Shown here piece by piece: positions 17,499 through 26,586 of a stretch of 64,000 nt of DNA. The DNA is from Tectiglobus sp965224045 (GTDB lineage Bacteria > Pseudomonadota > Alphaproteobacteria > Rhizobiales > Hyphomicrobiaceae): the NCBI GenBank assembly GCA_965224045.1, contig CBDCYD010000007.1, forward strand, positions 186,001-250,000, read 5' to 3'. Each line of letters begins with the position of its first letter. Positions within the stretch are counted from its first letter, which is position 1. The notes below the pieces were generated by a model. It searched no databases. It had not been told where the DNA came from and saw only the letters and a list, made by a program, of their open reading frames with translations. Both the position numbers and the translations under genes were made by a program.

Positions 17499-18374
17499 AT
17501 GCCAAATGACGAAGCGCAGACGCAGATTGCAGACCTGCTAGCGGTCATGGCAGCACTGCGCACGCCTGGCACAGGCTGCCCTTGGGATTTGGGGCAGACC
17601 TTCGAGACGATAGCGCCCTACACCATCGAGGAGGCCTACGAGGTCGCCGATGCCATCGACCGAAAAGACACGATTGACCTCAAGGAGGAACTGGGAGACC
17701 TCCTGTTGCAAGTGGTCTACCACGCCCGGCTCGCGGAAGAATGTGGGCAGTTCGATTTTGCGGACGTGACGGCAACCATCACCCGCAAGATGATCCGGCG
17801 CCACCCGCACGTATTCGGAACTCCTGCGGAACGCGCCGCCGGCGCGGCAGAAGGGTTTTGGGAGCGCATCAAGACCGAGGAGCGCGCCGAAAAGGCAGCA
17901 CAACGCCGCGCTGCTGGCGACGATCCGGATCGGCAGGAACCTGCAAGCGCTCTCGCCGGCGTGCCGGCAAACATGCCAGCCCTGGTCCGCGCCATCAAAC
18001 TTCAGAACCAGGCTGCCAAGGTCGGTTTCGATTGGCCTTCACTGGCCCCGGTTATTGCCAAGATGCGTGAAGAACTCGCCGAACTCGAAACCGCAGTCTT
18101 GGATGGCGACCAATCCGAGATTGGCGAAGAGTTTGGCGATCTCCTGTTCGTTCTGGTCAATGTTGCTCGCCATTTGGATATCGACCCGGAACACTGCCTG
18201 CGCCAGACCAACGCCAAGTTCGAAAGGCGATTTCGCAGTATCGAACGAGGCCTCAGCGAAATCGGGCGGCGCCCTGAAGACGCGACGCTCGAAGAAATGG
18301 ACGCGCTGTGGGACGAAGCCAAGCGCCGCGAGCGCGAAGTGAAGAACAAGGACCAGCCAAACTCCGCGACGTGA
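17499..18374 (+). CDS. mazG: Nucleoside triphosphate pyrophosphohydrolase MazG
   Basis: Hydrolyses (d)NTPs to monophosphate and pyrophosphate, a pool-sanitising role. The 291-residue protein has two MazG-fold domains: the N-terminal one with CPWD (27-30), the metal-binding EEAYE at 44-48 and KEELGDLL at 62-69, and a C-terminal one (about 160-265) with KVGFDWPS and GEEFGDLLFVLVN. GGAG 6 bases upstream supports the ATG. It converges on hflX, leaving 6 bases between stops. Confidence 0.95.
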   Translation: MPNDEAQTQIADLLAVMAALRTPGTGCPWDLGQTFETIAPYTIEEAYEVADAIDRKDTIDLKEELGDLLLQVVYHARLAEECGQFDFADVTATITRKMIRRHPHVFGTPAERAAGAAEGFWERIKTEERAEKAAQRRAAGDDPDRQEPASALAGVPANMPALVRAIKLQNQAAKVGFDWPSLAPVIAKMREELAELETAVLDGDQSEIGEEFGDLLFVLVNVARHLDIDPEHCLRQTNAKFERRFRSIERGLSEIGRRPEDATLEEMDALWDEAKRREREVKNKDQPNSAT

Positions 18375-18380
18375 CCCGGT

Positions 18381-19802
18381 TCAGCCAGCCGCGCCTTTAT
18401 TCTGCGCCGGCTCAGCCGACCGAAAAATTCCGGCAACTTTGAGTTGCCCATCCAAGCGTCCGAGCTTCTCGCCGGCAATTCTGAACCGTACCCGAACCCC
18501 ACCCAGCGCCGTTACGTCCTGTTCGAGCACGTTGGCGTTCTCATGTAGCCAGTGCACCATCCGGCCGGCATCAACGGGAAGATCGAGCGACATCTCGACG
18601 TCGCCGCGACCGACCCAGTCATCGATCGCGGCACTGAGCGCCGTGCAGCCTTCACCGGACGTCGCCGAGATCAGGATCGCCCGTGGACTGCGCCGTTTGG
18701 CCTCCTCCTCCAGAACATCTCGCACGTCGTCGCGGACAAGATCCACCTTGTTCCAGACCTGAACAATGCGGCAGTCCGAGCCGTCCGTTGCAACGTCGAG
18801 ATCACGAAGAATGGCTTCCACGTCGGCGCATTGCGCCTCGGTTTCATCGTGTGAGATATCGCGAACGTGCAATATGAGGTCTGCTTCCACGACTTCTTCC
18901 AGCGTCGCTCGAAACGCCGCAACCAGCGACGTCGGCAGATCTGAAATGAACCCGACGGTGTCCGACAGAATGACACGCCGACCGCTTGCCAGCACGCGTT
19001 CGCGCATTGTCGGATCCAAGGTTGCAAATACCTGGTCCTTCGCCAGCACGTCGGCTTCTGTCAGGCGATTGAACAATGTCGACTTGCCGGCATTGGTGTA
19101 GCCGACGATCGCCACCACCGGGTATGGCACCTGACGCCGTCCCTTACGGTGTAATTCACGTGTGCGCCTAACCTTGCCAAGCTCCTGATTGATCTTCGTG
19201 ATCCGCTCCTGGAGCAGGCGTCTATCGGTCTCGATCTGTGTCTCGCCAGGTCCGCCGAGGAATCCGAATCCACCGCGTTGGCGCTCGAGGTGGGTCCAGC
19301 TGCGCACCAAACGGCTGCGCTGGTAGGTGAGATGTGCCAGCTCGACCTGCAATCTGCCTTCGCGCGTGCGCGCCCGTCGGCCGAAAATCTCCAGAATGAG
19401 CCCCGTCCGGTCGAGAACCTTCGTGTTCCAGTCGGTTTCGAGATTGCGCTGTTGAATGGGCGTCAGTGCATGGTCGACGATCACCAGGCCGATTTGCTCG
19501 TTCTTTACGAATTCGGCAAATTCGGCAACCTTGCCGGATCCAAGCAGCGTCGCTGGACGCGCGGACGTGACACTGACGACATCTTCGGCAATGACGTTTA
19601 AGTCAATTGCTCTGGCAAGCCCGACGGCTTCTTCGAGGCGGTCTTGCGGCGAGTGACGCAACCCGGTGCCGCCTTGAGAACCGGCCCGGTGCAAAACAGG
19701 GACAACGACGAACGCTCTCGTTGCCTCTTTCGCTGTCAGGGTCTTATCTGTCGCCGCCTCAGAGTGCGCTGGGCGCTGTCCCATTGTGTCGTCGATGGCC
19801 AC
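18381..19802 (-). CDS. hflX: GTPase HflX
   Basis: Ribosome-associated GTPase that rescues stalled ribosomes, especially after heat stress. The 473-residue protein has the HflX-specific N-terminal domain, the glycine-rich FLGGPGETQIETDRR (181-195), the G1 motif GYTNAGKST (234-242), the DTVGF G3 region and NKVD. It lies 14 bases downstream of hfq, the conserved hfq-hflX pair. Met7 (MGQRPAHSE) is an alternative start. The C-terminus converges on mazG. Confidence 0.95.
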   Translation of the reverse strand: MAIDDTMGQRPAHSEAATDKTLTAKEATRAFVVVPVLHRAGSQGGTGLRHSPQDRLEEAVGLARAIDLNVIAEDVVSVTSARPATLLGSGKVAEFAEFVKNEQIGLVIVDHALTPIQQRNLETDWNTKVLDRTGLILEIFGRRARTREGRLQVELAHLTYQRSRLVRSWTHLERQRGGFGFLGGPGETQIETDRRLLQERITKINQELGKVRRTRELHRKGRRQVPYPVVAIVGYTNAGKSTLFNRLTEADVLAKDQVFATLDPTMRERVLASGRRVILSDTVGFISDLPTSLVAAFRATLEEVVEADLILHVRDISHDETEAQCADVEAILRDLDVATDGSDCRIVQVWNKVDLVRDDVRDVLEEEAKRRSPRAILISATSGEGCTALSAAIDDWVGRGDVEMSLDLPVDAGRMVHWLHENANVLEQDVTALGGVRVRFRIAGEKLGRLDGQLKVAGIFRSAEPAQNKGAAG

Positions 19803-19816
19803 TCTCCGAACAAAGA

Positions 19817-20056
19817 CTATTCGGTCGTCTCACCATCCATGAGATTGACCGGTTGACCGGGCATGATCGTCGAAATCGCGTGTTTGTAGACAAGCTGAGA
19901 ATGCCCGTCGCGGCGCAACAATACGCAGAAATTGTCGAACCAGGTGACAATTCCCTGCAGTTTGACGCCGTTGATCAGAAAGATCGTGAGAGGTGTTTTC
20001 TGCTTCCGCACATGATTGAGAAATGTGTCTTGAAGACTTTGGGCGCGTTCAGCCAT
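19817..20056 (-). CDS. hfq: RNA chaperone Hfq
   Basis: Sm-like hexameric RNA-binding protein that pairs small RNAs with mRNAs. The 79-residue protein has a complete Sm1 motif (TIFLINGVKLQGIVTWFDNFCVLL) and the Sm2 signature YKHAIST, with the family N-terminus QSLQDTFLNHVRKQKTP. It precedes hflX on the same strand, and 130 bases separate it from the upstream dat stop, leaving room for its own promoter. Confidence 0.98.
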   Translation of the reverse strand: MAERAQSLQDTFLNHVRKQKTPLTIFLINGVKLQGIVTWFDNFCVLLRRDGHSQLVYKHAISTIMPGQPVNLMDGETTE

Positions 20057-20186
20057 TGTTGTTATCCGTTATCCGCTTGTTATTCGCTCGTCAGGCCAGC
20101 ACGGCCCGGAACTCTTTTATGCGACTAGCATAAGCCTACCGTATCTCTATGACAAAATCAGCACATTGCGTCGTGCTGTCCGGAAC

Positions 20187-21050
20187 TTAGTTGCCAGACG
20201 CTTCGGCAACCCCGTGAAACTTGTTTCGCAGAGCCCCGGCAACCGGACCAGGTACGCCCTCGCCCACCGGTTGACCATCGATACGCACAACGGGCATCAC
20301 GAGATTTGTCGCGGACGTAATAAACGCCTCCTTCGCGACCAGGGCCTCGTCGCGGGAGAAGGCGCGCTCCTCGATCTCGATTCCTTCCTTGGCAAGCAAA
20401 TCGATCAGTGTCATCCGCGTCACGCCGCGCAAGATCGCGTTGTCGGCAGGCCGCGTAATTGCGGTGTCGTCCTGTGTGATGATCCAGGCGTTGCTGGACC
20501 CGCCTTCGAGTATTTTCCCGTTCTGATCCACGAACCAGGCTTCCTGCGCGCCCGTCTTCTTGGCTTGCTCCTTGGCCAGGCTCGCCGGCAGCAACATCAC
20601 CGTTTTGATGTCACAACGTGTCCAGCGCATTTCCGGCATGGTGATGACGCCAATGCCGCGCGCTGCGGCACTCGCTTGCTTGTCAGGCGGCGACGTGCGC
20701 GCCAGGCACACAACGGTTGGCGGTGTTTCCACGCCGGCAAACAAGAAGTCCCGAGGTCCTGCTCCGCGCGAAACCTGGAGATAAACGAGGCCGTTACGCA
20801 CACGGTTGCGCCGCATCGTCTCGCGCATCACCCGCCGCCAGGCACCTTCGGACATCGGCAGCGGGATATCGAGTTCGCCAAGCGACCGTTCCAGGCGCTG
20901 CATGTGCCGTGTTTCATCGATCAATCGGCCATCTTTGATCTCAACGACTTCATAGACTGCATCGCCAAACTGAAATCCGCGATCTTCCGCGTGGACACGC
21001 GCGCGAGCGTAGGGAAGATACTGCCCGTTGACATAGACCGTGCGTGTCAT
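20187..21050 (-). CDS. dat: D-amino-acid aminotransferase (class IV, PLP)
   Basis: PLP-dependent fold-type IV aminotransferase of 287 residues. Features are the N-terminal RARVHAEDRGFQFGDAVYEVV, the Schiff-base Lys149 within RCDIKTVMLLP, and the cofactor-contacting Glu181 in KILEGGSSN. The motif before the lysine resembles D-alanine aminotransferases (providing D-Ala and D-Glu for peptidoglycan), but branched-chain enzymes share the fold, so substrate assignment is moderate. The start at 21050 (MTRTVYVNGQ) has a G-rich site upstream. It lies between trkA and hfq on the same strand. Confidence 0.85.
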   Translation of the reverse strand: MTRTVYVNGQYLPYARARVHAEDRGFQFGDAVYEVVEIKDGRLIDETRHMQRLERSLGELDIPLPMSEGAWRRVMRETMRRNRVRNGLVYLQVSRGAGPRDFLFAGVETPPTVVCLARTSPPDKQASAAARGIGVITMPEMRWTRCDIKTVMLLPASLAKEQAKKTGAQEAWFVDQNGKILEGGSSNAWIITQDDTAITRPADNAILRGVTRMTLIDLLAKEGIEIEERAFSRDEALVAKEAFITSATNLVMPVVRIDGQPVGEGVPGPVAGALRNKFHGVAEASGN

Positions 21051-21098
21051 CGAAGAAGCCCCCTGTGGCTGGCAATCCAAATCGGCATCGCCTATTGG

Positions 21099-22475
21099 CT
21101 AGAAGTAATCCGGGCTGACGCGGAAGATTTGCTCAACCTCGCGAATATAATCGTGCCGCGCAAACAGGATAGCTCTGTCGCGCGGCCGCAACTCAGTGTC
21201 GCCATCTGGCGCGATCACGTGCCCGTCGCGCACGATGGCCCCGAACTTTACCCCGTCTGAAATGCCAAGCTCCCTGATCGGGCGACCGACGACGGGCGTC
21301 GTTGCCAACGCTTCCGCCTCGATGATCTCACCTGCACTATCGTGGATCTCGTGCACCCCGCGAATTCGTCCGCGACGTACATACTGCAGGATGCGAGATA
21401 CGGTTACCGCTCGCGGGTTGATCTGGGCATCGATGCCGAAGGAACGTACCATCGAACTGTACCCGGCACTGTTGACAAGGCACAAGCTGCGCCGGCAACC
21501 GAGATGCTTAGCAAGAACGGACGTGAGAATATTCGCCTGATCATCGTTGGTCAGTGCCACCAAGGTTTCCGCCGACTGGACGTCGGCTTCGCGCAGCAGG
21601 TCTTCCGACAGCGCCGATCCGTGCAGGATCACGGTCCGCTCCAGCGTTTCGGCAATGGCGATTGCACGCTCGCGTCTGTTCTCGATGATCTTGACGCGCA
21701 CGTTCGCTTCACGCTGCTCGATGGCGCGCGCCACGAACTCGCCGATGTTTCCGCCGCCGGCAATCACGATCCGCCGCGCCTGCACTTCCTCATGCCCGAA
21801 AATCTTGAGCGTCCGGGCAACTTGCTGCGTTGGCAGGATCAGGTAGACGTCATCTCCGATCTGCAACCGCTGATCGGAACGCGGCACGAACAGCTCATCG
21901 TCACGCACGACCGCGACGATCATCACCGGTAGATCCGGGAACAGTTCGCTCAACTGGCGCAACGGCGTGTCGACGATCGGACATTCAGGGCCACAATTGA
22001 CGCCGATAGCGAGTACCTGGCCATTGGCAAAACTTGCCGTTTCGAACGCGCCCGGCAGTTCCAGCCGGCGCAACACCACGTTTCCAACTTCGATTTCCGG
22101 CGAGATGATGTAGTCGATCGGCAACCCACCGCTGACGAACAGCCGCGCCCAATCCTTGGCGAGATAGGTTTGCGCGCGCACCCGCGCAATCTTTGTCGGA
22201 ACATCGAACAGCGTCGAAGCAACCTGGCACGCGACCATGTTGACCTCGTCGTGGAACGTCACGGCAACGATCATGTCGGCGTCCCGCGCACCGGCCCGCT
22301 CCAGAACATCCGGGTGCGCGCCGTTGCCGTGCGTGGCGCGTACTTCGAGCATGTCGTTTGCGCGCTGCACGAGCTCCGGCGAGGAATCGATGATCGAGAC
22401 GTCGTTGCCTTCGGCGGCCAGGCGCTCCGAAATACCCAGTCCCACCTGTCCGGCGCCGCACACGATTACCCGCAT
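21099..22475 (-). CDS. trkA: Trk potassium uptake regulatory protein TrkA
   Basis: Peripheral NAD(H)-binding subunit that gates TrkH/TrkG-type potassium channels. The 458-residue protein has two repeated halves, each a Rossmann RCK-N domain (GAGQVG at 7-12; GGGNIGEFVAR in the second half) followed by an RCK-C domain. The start at 22475 is supported by MRVIVCGAGQVG. It sits directly downstream of ntrX, an arrangement common in Rhizobiales. No trkH membrane subunit is in the window. Confidence 0.95.
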   Translation of the reverse strand: MRVIVCGAGQVGLGISERLAAEGNDVSIIDSSPELVQRANDMLEVRATHGNGAHPDVLERAGARDADMIVAVTFHDEVNMVACQVASTLFDVPTKIARVRAQTYLAKDWARLFVSGGLPIDYIISPEIEVGNVVLRRLELPGAFETASFANGQVLAIGVNCGPECPIVDTPLRQLSELFPDLPVMIVAVVRDDELFVPRSDQRLQIGDDVYLILPTQQVARTLKIFGHEEVQARRIVIAGGGNIGEFVARAIEQREANVRVKIIENRRERAIAIAETLERTVILHGSALSEDLLREADVQSAETLVALTNDDQANILTSVLAKHLGCRRSLCLVNSAGYSSMVRSFGIDAQINPRAVTVSRILQYVRRGRIRGVHEIHDSAGEIIEAEALATTPVVGRPIRELGISDGVKFGAIVRDGHVIAPDGDTELRPRDRAILFARHDYIREVEQIFRVSPDYF

Positions 22476-22530
22476 TTCCCATGGCCTTTCTGCCGGCCCG
22501 GACACCCAGCCTGATGTCCGATCATTGTGC

Positions 22531-23928
22531 TCAGCTCGATTGCGCGCCGGACCGTTGTTCCGAACTCACCCCGAGCGCACGAAGCTTGCGGTGAAGTGCA
22601 GAGCGTTCCATGCCAACGAATTCGGCCGTACGCGAGATGTTTCCGCCAAAACGGTTGATTTGCGACAGCAGGTATTCGCGCTCGAAGATCTCTCGTGCCT
22701 CGCGCAGTGGCAGCGACATGAGGTGCTCCGCGCCGCTGTTGACGGGCAACGGTACGCTCGAGCCGATCTCGTCCGGCAGCATGTCCGCCGTGATCGTCGT
22801 CTCCGGCGAACCGCCCGCCATGATCATCAGTCGTTCGATGTTGTTGCGCAACTCCCGCACGTTGCCGGGCCAGTCATGCGCCTGCAACACCGCGATTGCG
22901 TCTTCCCCGATGGTGCGTTCTGCAAGCCCGGACGACTCCGCGATCTGCCTCACGAAGTGCTCAACCAGCGACGGGATGTCATCGCGCCGTTCGGCCAGCG
23001 ACGGCACGCGCAAAGGCACAACGTTGAGCCGGTGGTAGAGGTCTTCGCGGAATGTGCCGTCCGCCATCTCCCGTTCGAGATCACGCGCCGTCGAGGAAAT
23101 GATCCGCACATCGACAGCTACCTTCTGCGTTCCCTCGAGGCGCAGGAACTTTTGCTCGACGAGAACCCGCAGGACCTTGCCCTGCGTCTCCAGCGGCATA
23201 TCCGCCACTTCGTCGATGTAAAGCGTGCCCCCGTGCGCCTCCTCGAGCGCACCGACCTTGCGCGGCCCGCCCGTGTTCGCCTCGATCCCGAACAGCTCTT
23301 CCTCGACCCTGTCGGGTGCCATCGCAGCTGCATTGAGCACTACGAACGGACCATCAGAGCGTGCCGAATTGTCGTGCAGGAAGCGCGCCACGAGCTCCTT
23401 GCCGGCACCCGAACCGCCCCGGATCAGTATCCGGCTATTGGTCGGCGCCACCTTTTCGATCTGGCCGCGCAACTGATTGATCACCGCCGACTTGCCGATG
23501 ATATCGCTGGCCTGCGGCGACCGCTCCTTGAGATGGCGCACCTCGCGGCGCAACTGCGACGTCTCCAGCGCCCGCGTGGTCACCAGCAGCAAGCGGTCGG
23601 CTTTGAACGGTTTCTCGATGTAGTCGTAGGCCCCGCGCTTGATCGCCGTCACCGCCGTCTCGATATTGCCATGCCCGGAGATGATGACGACGGGCAGGTC
23701 GGGATGCACCTTGCGGATGATCGACAGCACTTCGAGACCGTCGAGCCGACTTCCTTGCAGCCAGATATCCAGCACTACGAGATGCGGCTTTCGCGCCTCG
23801 ATAGCGAGCAGCGCTTCATCACTGTCGCGGGCGAGCCGGCAGGTGTGGCCCTCGTCTTCGAGAATGCCGGAAATGAGATCGCGAATATCGGTTTCGTCGT
23901 CGACGACCAGGATATCAGACGCCATCAA
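22531..23928 (-). CDS. ntrX: Nitrogen response regulator NtrX
   Basis: Response regulator paired with NtrY. The 465-residue protein has a receiver domain (1-120, phospho-acceptor Asp54 in LVVLDIW), an AAA+ domain (about 140-380) and a C-terminal Fis-type helix-turn-helix (GGNISRTAEFVGMERSALHRKLR). The Walker A reads GGSGAGKE. The sigma-54 contact loop GAFTGA is absent: the equivalent segment reads GGPRKVGALEEAHGGT. Loss of this loop is a known trait of alphaproteobacterial NtrX, which suggests control without sigma-54. It starts 35 bases after ntrY. Confidence 0.96.
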   Translation of the reverse strand: MMASDILVVDDETDIRDLISGILEDEGHTCRLARDSDEALLAIEARKPHLVVLDIWLQGSRLDGLEVLSIIRKVHPDLPVVIISGHGNIETAVTAIKRGAYDYIEKPFKADRLLLVTTRALETSQLRREVRHLKERSPQASDIIGKSAVINQLRGQIEKVAPTNSRILIRGGSGAGKELVARFLHDNSARSDGPFVVLNAAAMAPDRVEEELFGIEANTGGPRKVGALEEAHGGTLYIDEVADMPLETQGKVLRVLVEQKFLRLEGTQKVAVDVRIISSTARDLEREMADGTFREDLYHRLNVVPLRVPSLAERRDDIPSLVEHFVRQIAESSGLAERTIGEDAIAVLQAHDWPGNVRELRNNIERLMIMAGGSPETTITADMLPDEIGSSVPLPVNSGAEHLMSLPLREAREIFEREYLLSQINRFGGNISRTAEFVGMERSALHRKLRALGVSSEQRSGAQSS

Positions 23929-23963
23929 TCAGTCCTCTCTTACCGTTCGTTTGAATATTGATT

Positions 23964-26366
23964 TTAACCCGCATCTCGCACCTCTGTGTCGGTCGCCAGC
24001 GCCGTCTCGCTGCTACTTTCAGCTCGTGCATGAAGCGGCAGCGTGACTCGAACGAGCGCCCCGTGCGCCAACCCGCTGGAGGTCGGTGCGTCCTCGAGTT
24101 GCAGGGTCCCGCCGTGTTGTTCGATCACCTTTTGCACGATCGCGAGGCCAAGCCCCGTGCCTTTCGCCTTCGTAGTCACGTAGGGCTCGAGCAACCGCGC
24201 GCGGTGCTGTTTTGAAAGTCCAGTGCCGTTGTCGAGCACTTCAATAACGGCCTGGTCGTCGACGACCTTCAAGGAGACAGCCACCCTGCCGGCAAAGTCG
24301 GCTTGTGCTTCGCCGGTCTCCTTATAGCCCTGTACCGCCTCGGCTGCGTTCTTCACCAGATTGGTCATTGCCTGCGAGATGAGCCGCCGGTCAAACGACG
24401 CGATGACTTCGTCCTCGGGAAAATCCATCGCGAACTTGGTGCCCGTCGAGCCCATCTGGAACAGCACCACCGCATCCTTGAGCGCCGGGCGCAAGTCCTG
24501 CACCTCCATCTGTGCCTTGGGCATTCTTGCAAACGACGAAAATTCATCGACCATGCGCGACACGTCTCCGACCTGCCGGATGATGGTCTCGGTGCATTTG
24601 TCGAACACTTCGCGGTCATCTGTGATGACCTTGCTGTATTTGCGACGGATGCGTTCTGCAGAAAGTTGTATCGGCGTCAAGGGGTTCTTGATCTCGTGCG
24701 CGATCCGACGCGCGACATCCGCCCAAGCCGACGTGCGCTGGGCGCTGACCAACTCGGTGATGTCATCGAAAGTCACGACCGCGCCACCCGGGCTGTCGCC
24801 CTCCTCTTCCTCCTGCGTCAAGCGCACCGCGAACGTGCGTTCTTCTTCGTCTACCAGAAGCGTAACGTTGTGCTGCGCGCGGGTGCGATTGCCACTCTTT
24901 TCCAATTCGGCCACGGCTTCGGCGAGCTCTGGAACGCAAGACGACAGCGACTGACCCATCAGCTCGGTTCCGGATCTTTGCAAGAGGTGTTCGGCTGATC
25001 GGTTGGCAAGTGTGACGCGGCCGGCCTCGTCAAGTCCGACCACGCCGGCCGATACACCAGACAACACCGCTTCCATAAATATGCGGCGATCCGTGAGTTG
25101 CTCGTTTGCCGCCACCAGCGCATCCCGCTGTGACTTCAGCTCGTGGGTCATCGTATTGAAGGTCTGTGACAACCGCCTGAGATCACCCTCGCCGCGCCGC
25201 ACTGGCAGATTGACGTTAAGATTGCCTGTGGAGACTTCCTGTGCAGCCCCGATCAGTCGGCGGATTGGCGCCACGAACCGGCCGGCGAACCACAAGCCGA
25301 CCCAGATCGCAGCCAGCAGCGACGTCAGCGAAATCATGAAGTACATCAGCGCGTGCGCGGCATGAAGGCCGCCGCGCCGCCGCCGCAACTGCTGATATTC
25401 TGCAACGCCGGCCTGCGTGCGGCGCAAGTGGCGCATCACCTTCGGACTGACGCCGCGCGCGACGAACAGGAACGAGTCGGGATACTTCGACAGCTTGACC
25501 ACTGCCGCAACGCGATAGGCATCGCGCGGCATCAACAGCGGCACTTGCCCTTTGGCCGCCAGTTCTATGACCTTCTTGGGCGGCGGCCGGTATGGGATGT
25601 TTTTGTTTTCGATAGCCGTGACGAGCGGTTTGCCCTCCCGGTTGATGACGTAGGCGACAGGTAGGTCACGCAGACCCGCCTGGAAAAAGACGCGCTCGCG
25701 GAACTTGGCCTGATCACCGGCCACGTCGTCCGACGCATCATCGAGATCCTTGGCCATATTCACGATGTCCGTCCGTATGACCTGACCGTGTTCGACCAGA
25801 TAGGCATTGGCGATATCGAGCGAGTTCTCGACGATCTGGCGCGTGCGCACCGAAAACCAACCATCGAGCGAACGCGAGAATGTCGTCGTCGCCGCGATGG
25901 CCAGCAAGATCGCCGGAATTGCCGCAATGATGCTGAACAACGCCACGATGCGGACGTGCAGGCGCGCACCGGCAACCCGTCGGCGCCACGCCTGCCAAAG
26001 ACCGTGGATTGGCCACGAGATGACGACGATCATAGCAATGATCATCGCGACGTTGATGAACAGCACCGTAAGGACCACGGAACTGCGCGGCACGATCGGG
26101 GTCAGGCCGGTCAGGATCAGGTAAGTCGCCAGTCCCGACACGACTGCAAGCGTGACAACCACCAGCCCGATCCGGAACGCCGGACTGTCCGCCTCGGCGA
26201 ATGGCAGCCTGTCGACCGGCGCCGCCTCACCCGACGGTTCTTCGGACACCAACCGCATGCGGTACAGGCCAAGCTTGTGCACAAACCATTGCCACAAAGC
26301 CACACCCTTCTCGGATGCGACGGCGAATTTTTCCCGAAATGCGCGAACAAGCTCGTCGAGATTCAT
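23964..26366 (-). CDS. ntrY: Sensor histidine kinase NtrY
   Basis: Membrane-bound kinase for NtrX, linked to nitrogen and redox sensing. The 800-residue protein has N-terminal membrane helices (about 50-75 and 90-115, plus 140-165), an extracytoplasmic region (about 170-320), another helix near 340-360 and a HAMP linker (FVAPIRRLIGAAQEVSTGNL). A PAS domain follows (FMEAVLSGVSAGVVGLDEAG), then the HisKA phosphorylation site in RRIAHEIKNPLTPIQ and an HATPase with DNGTGLS and GTGLGLAIVQK. A 220-base gap separates it from ntrC, so it may have its own promoter. Confidence 0.96.
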   Translation of the reverse strand: MNLDELVRAFREKFAVASEKGVALWQWFVHKLGLYRMRLVSEEPSGEAAPVDRLPFAEADSPAFRIGLVVVTLAVVSGLATYLILTGLTPIVPRSSVVLTVLFINVAMIIAMIVVISWPIHGLWQAWRRRVAGARLHVRIVALFSIIAAIPAILLAIAATTTFSRSLDGWFSVRTRQIVENSLDIANAYLVEHGQVIRTDIVNMAKDLDDASDDVAGDQAKFRERVFFQAGLRDLPVAYVINREGKPLVTAIENKNIPYRPPPKKVIELAAKGQVPLLMPRDAYRVAAVVKLSKYPDSFLFVARGVSPKVMRHLRRTQAGVAEYQQLRRRRGGLHAAHALMYFMISLTSLLAAIWVGLWFAGRFVAPIRRLIGAAQEVSTGNLNVNLPVRRGEGDLRRLSQTFNTMTHELKSQRDALVAANEQLTDRRIFMEAVLSGVSAGVVGLDEAGRVTLANRSAEHLLQRSGTELMGQSLSSCVPELAEAVAELEKSGNRTRAQHNVTLLVDEEERTFAVRLTQEEEEGDSPGGAVVTFDDITELVSAQRTSAWADVARRIAHEIKNPLTPIQLSAERIRRKYSKVITDDREVFDKCTETIIRQVGDVSRMVDEFSSFARMPKAQMEVQDLRPALKDAVVLFQMGSTGTKFAMDFPEDEVIASFDRRLISQAMTNLVKNAAEAVQGYKETGEAQADFAGRVAVSLKVVDDQAVIEVLDNGTGLSKQHRARLLEPYVTTKAKGTGLGLAIVQKVIEQHGGTLQLEDAPTSSGLAHGALVRVTLPLHARAESSSETALATDTEVRDAG

Positions 26367-26586
26367 GCCACCTGCCCTTCAATCCGTCGTTAGAAGGTCA
26401 CAGTGAGGCAGAACAGTGACGCAAAGCGGCGGATCTCACATCTTTCTGTGATAATTTTGCGACGACGTGGTCAAGCAGCACATCGAGTAGCACGTCCGGC
26501 TTGGCGTCATCTGCTCGGCGTCCGCGTCCGCCGGCAGCAAGAAGGCTCAAGAACCGGCACCGGCCCCACACGCTGGCCAGGTCCGT

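Noticed and set aside
22237..23961. A 574-codon plus-strand open frame opposite ntrX and trkA
   Set aside because: The minus strand here encodes clear NtrX and TrkA; the frame lacks any motif and spans two real genes.
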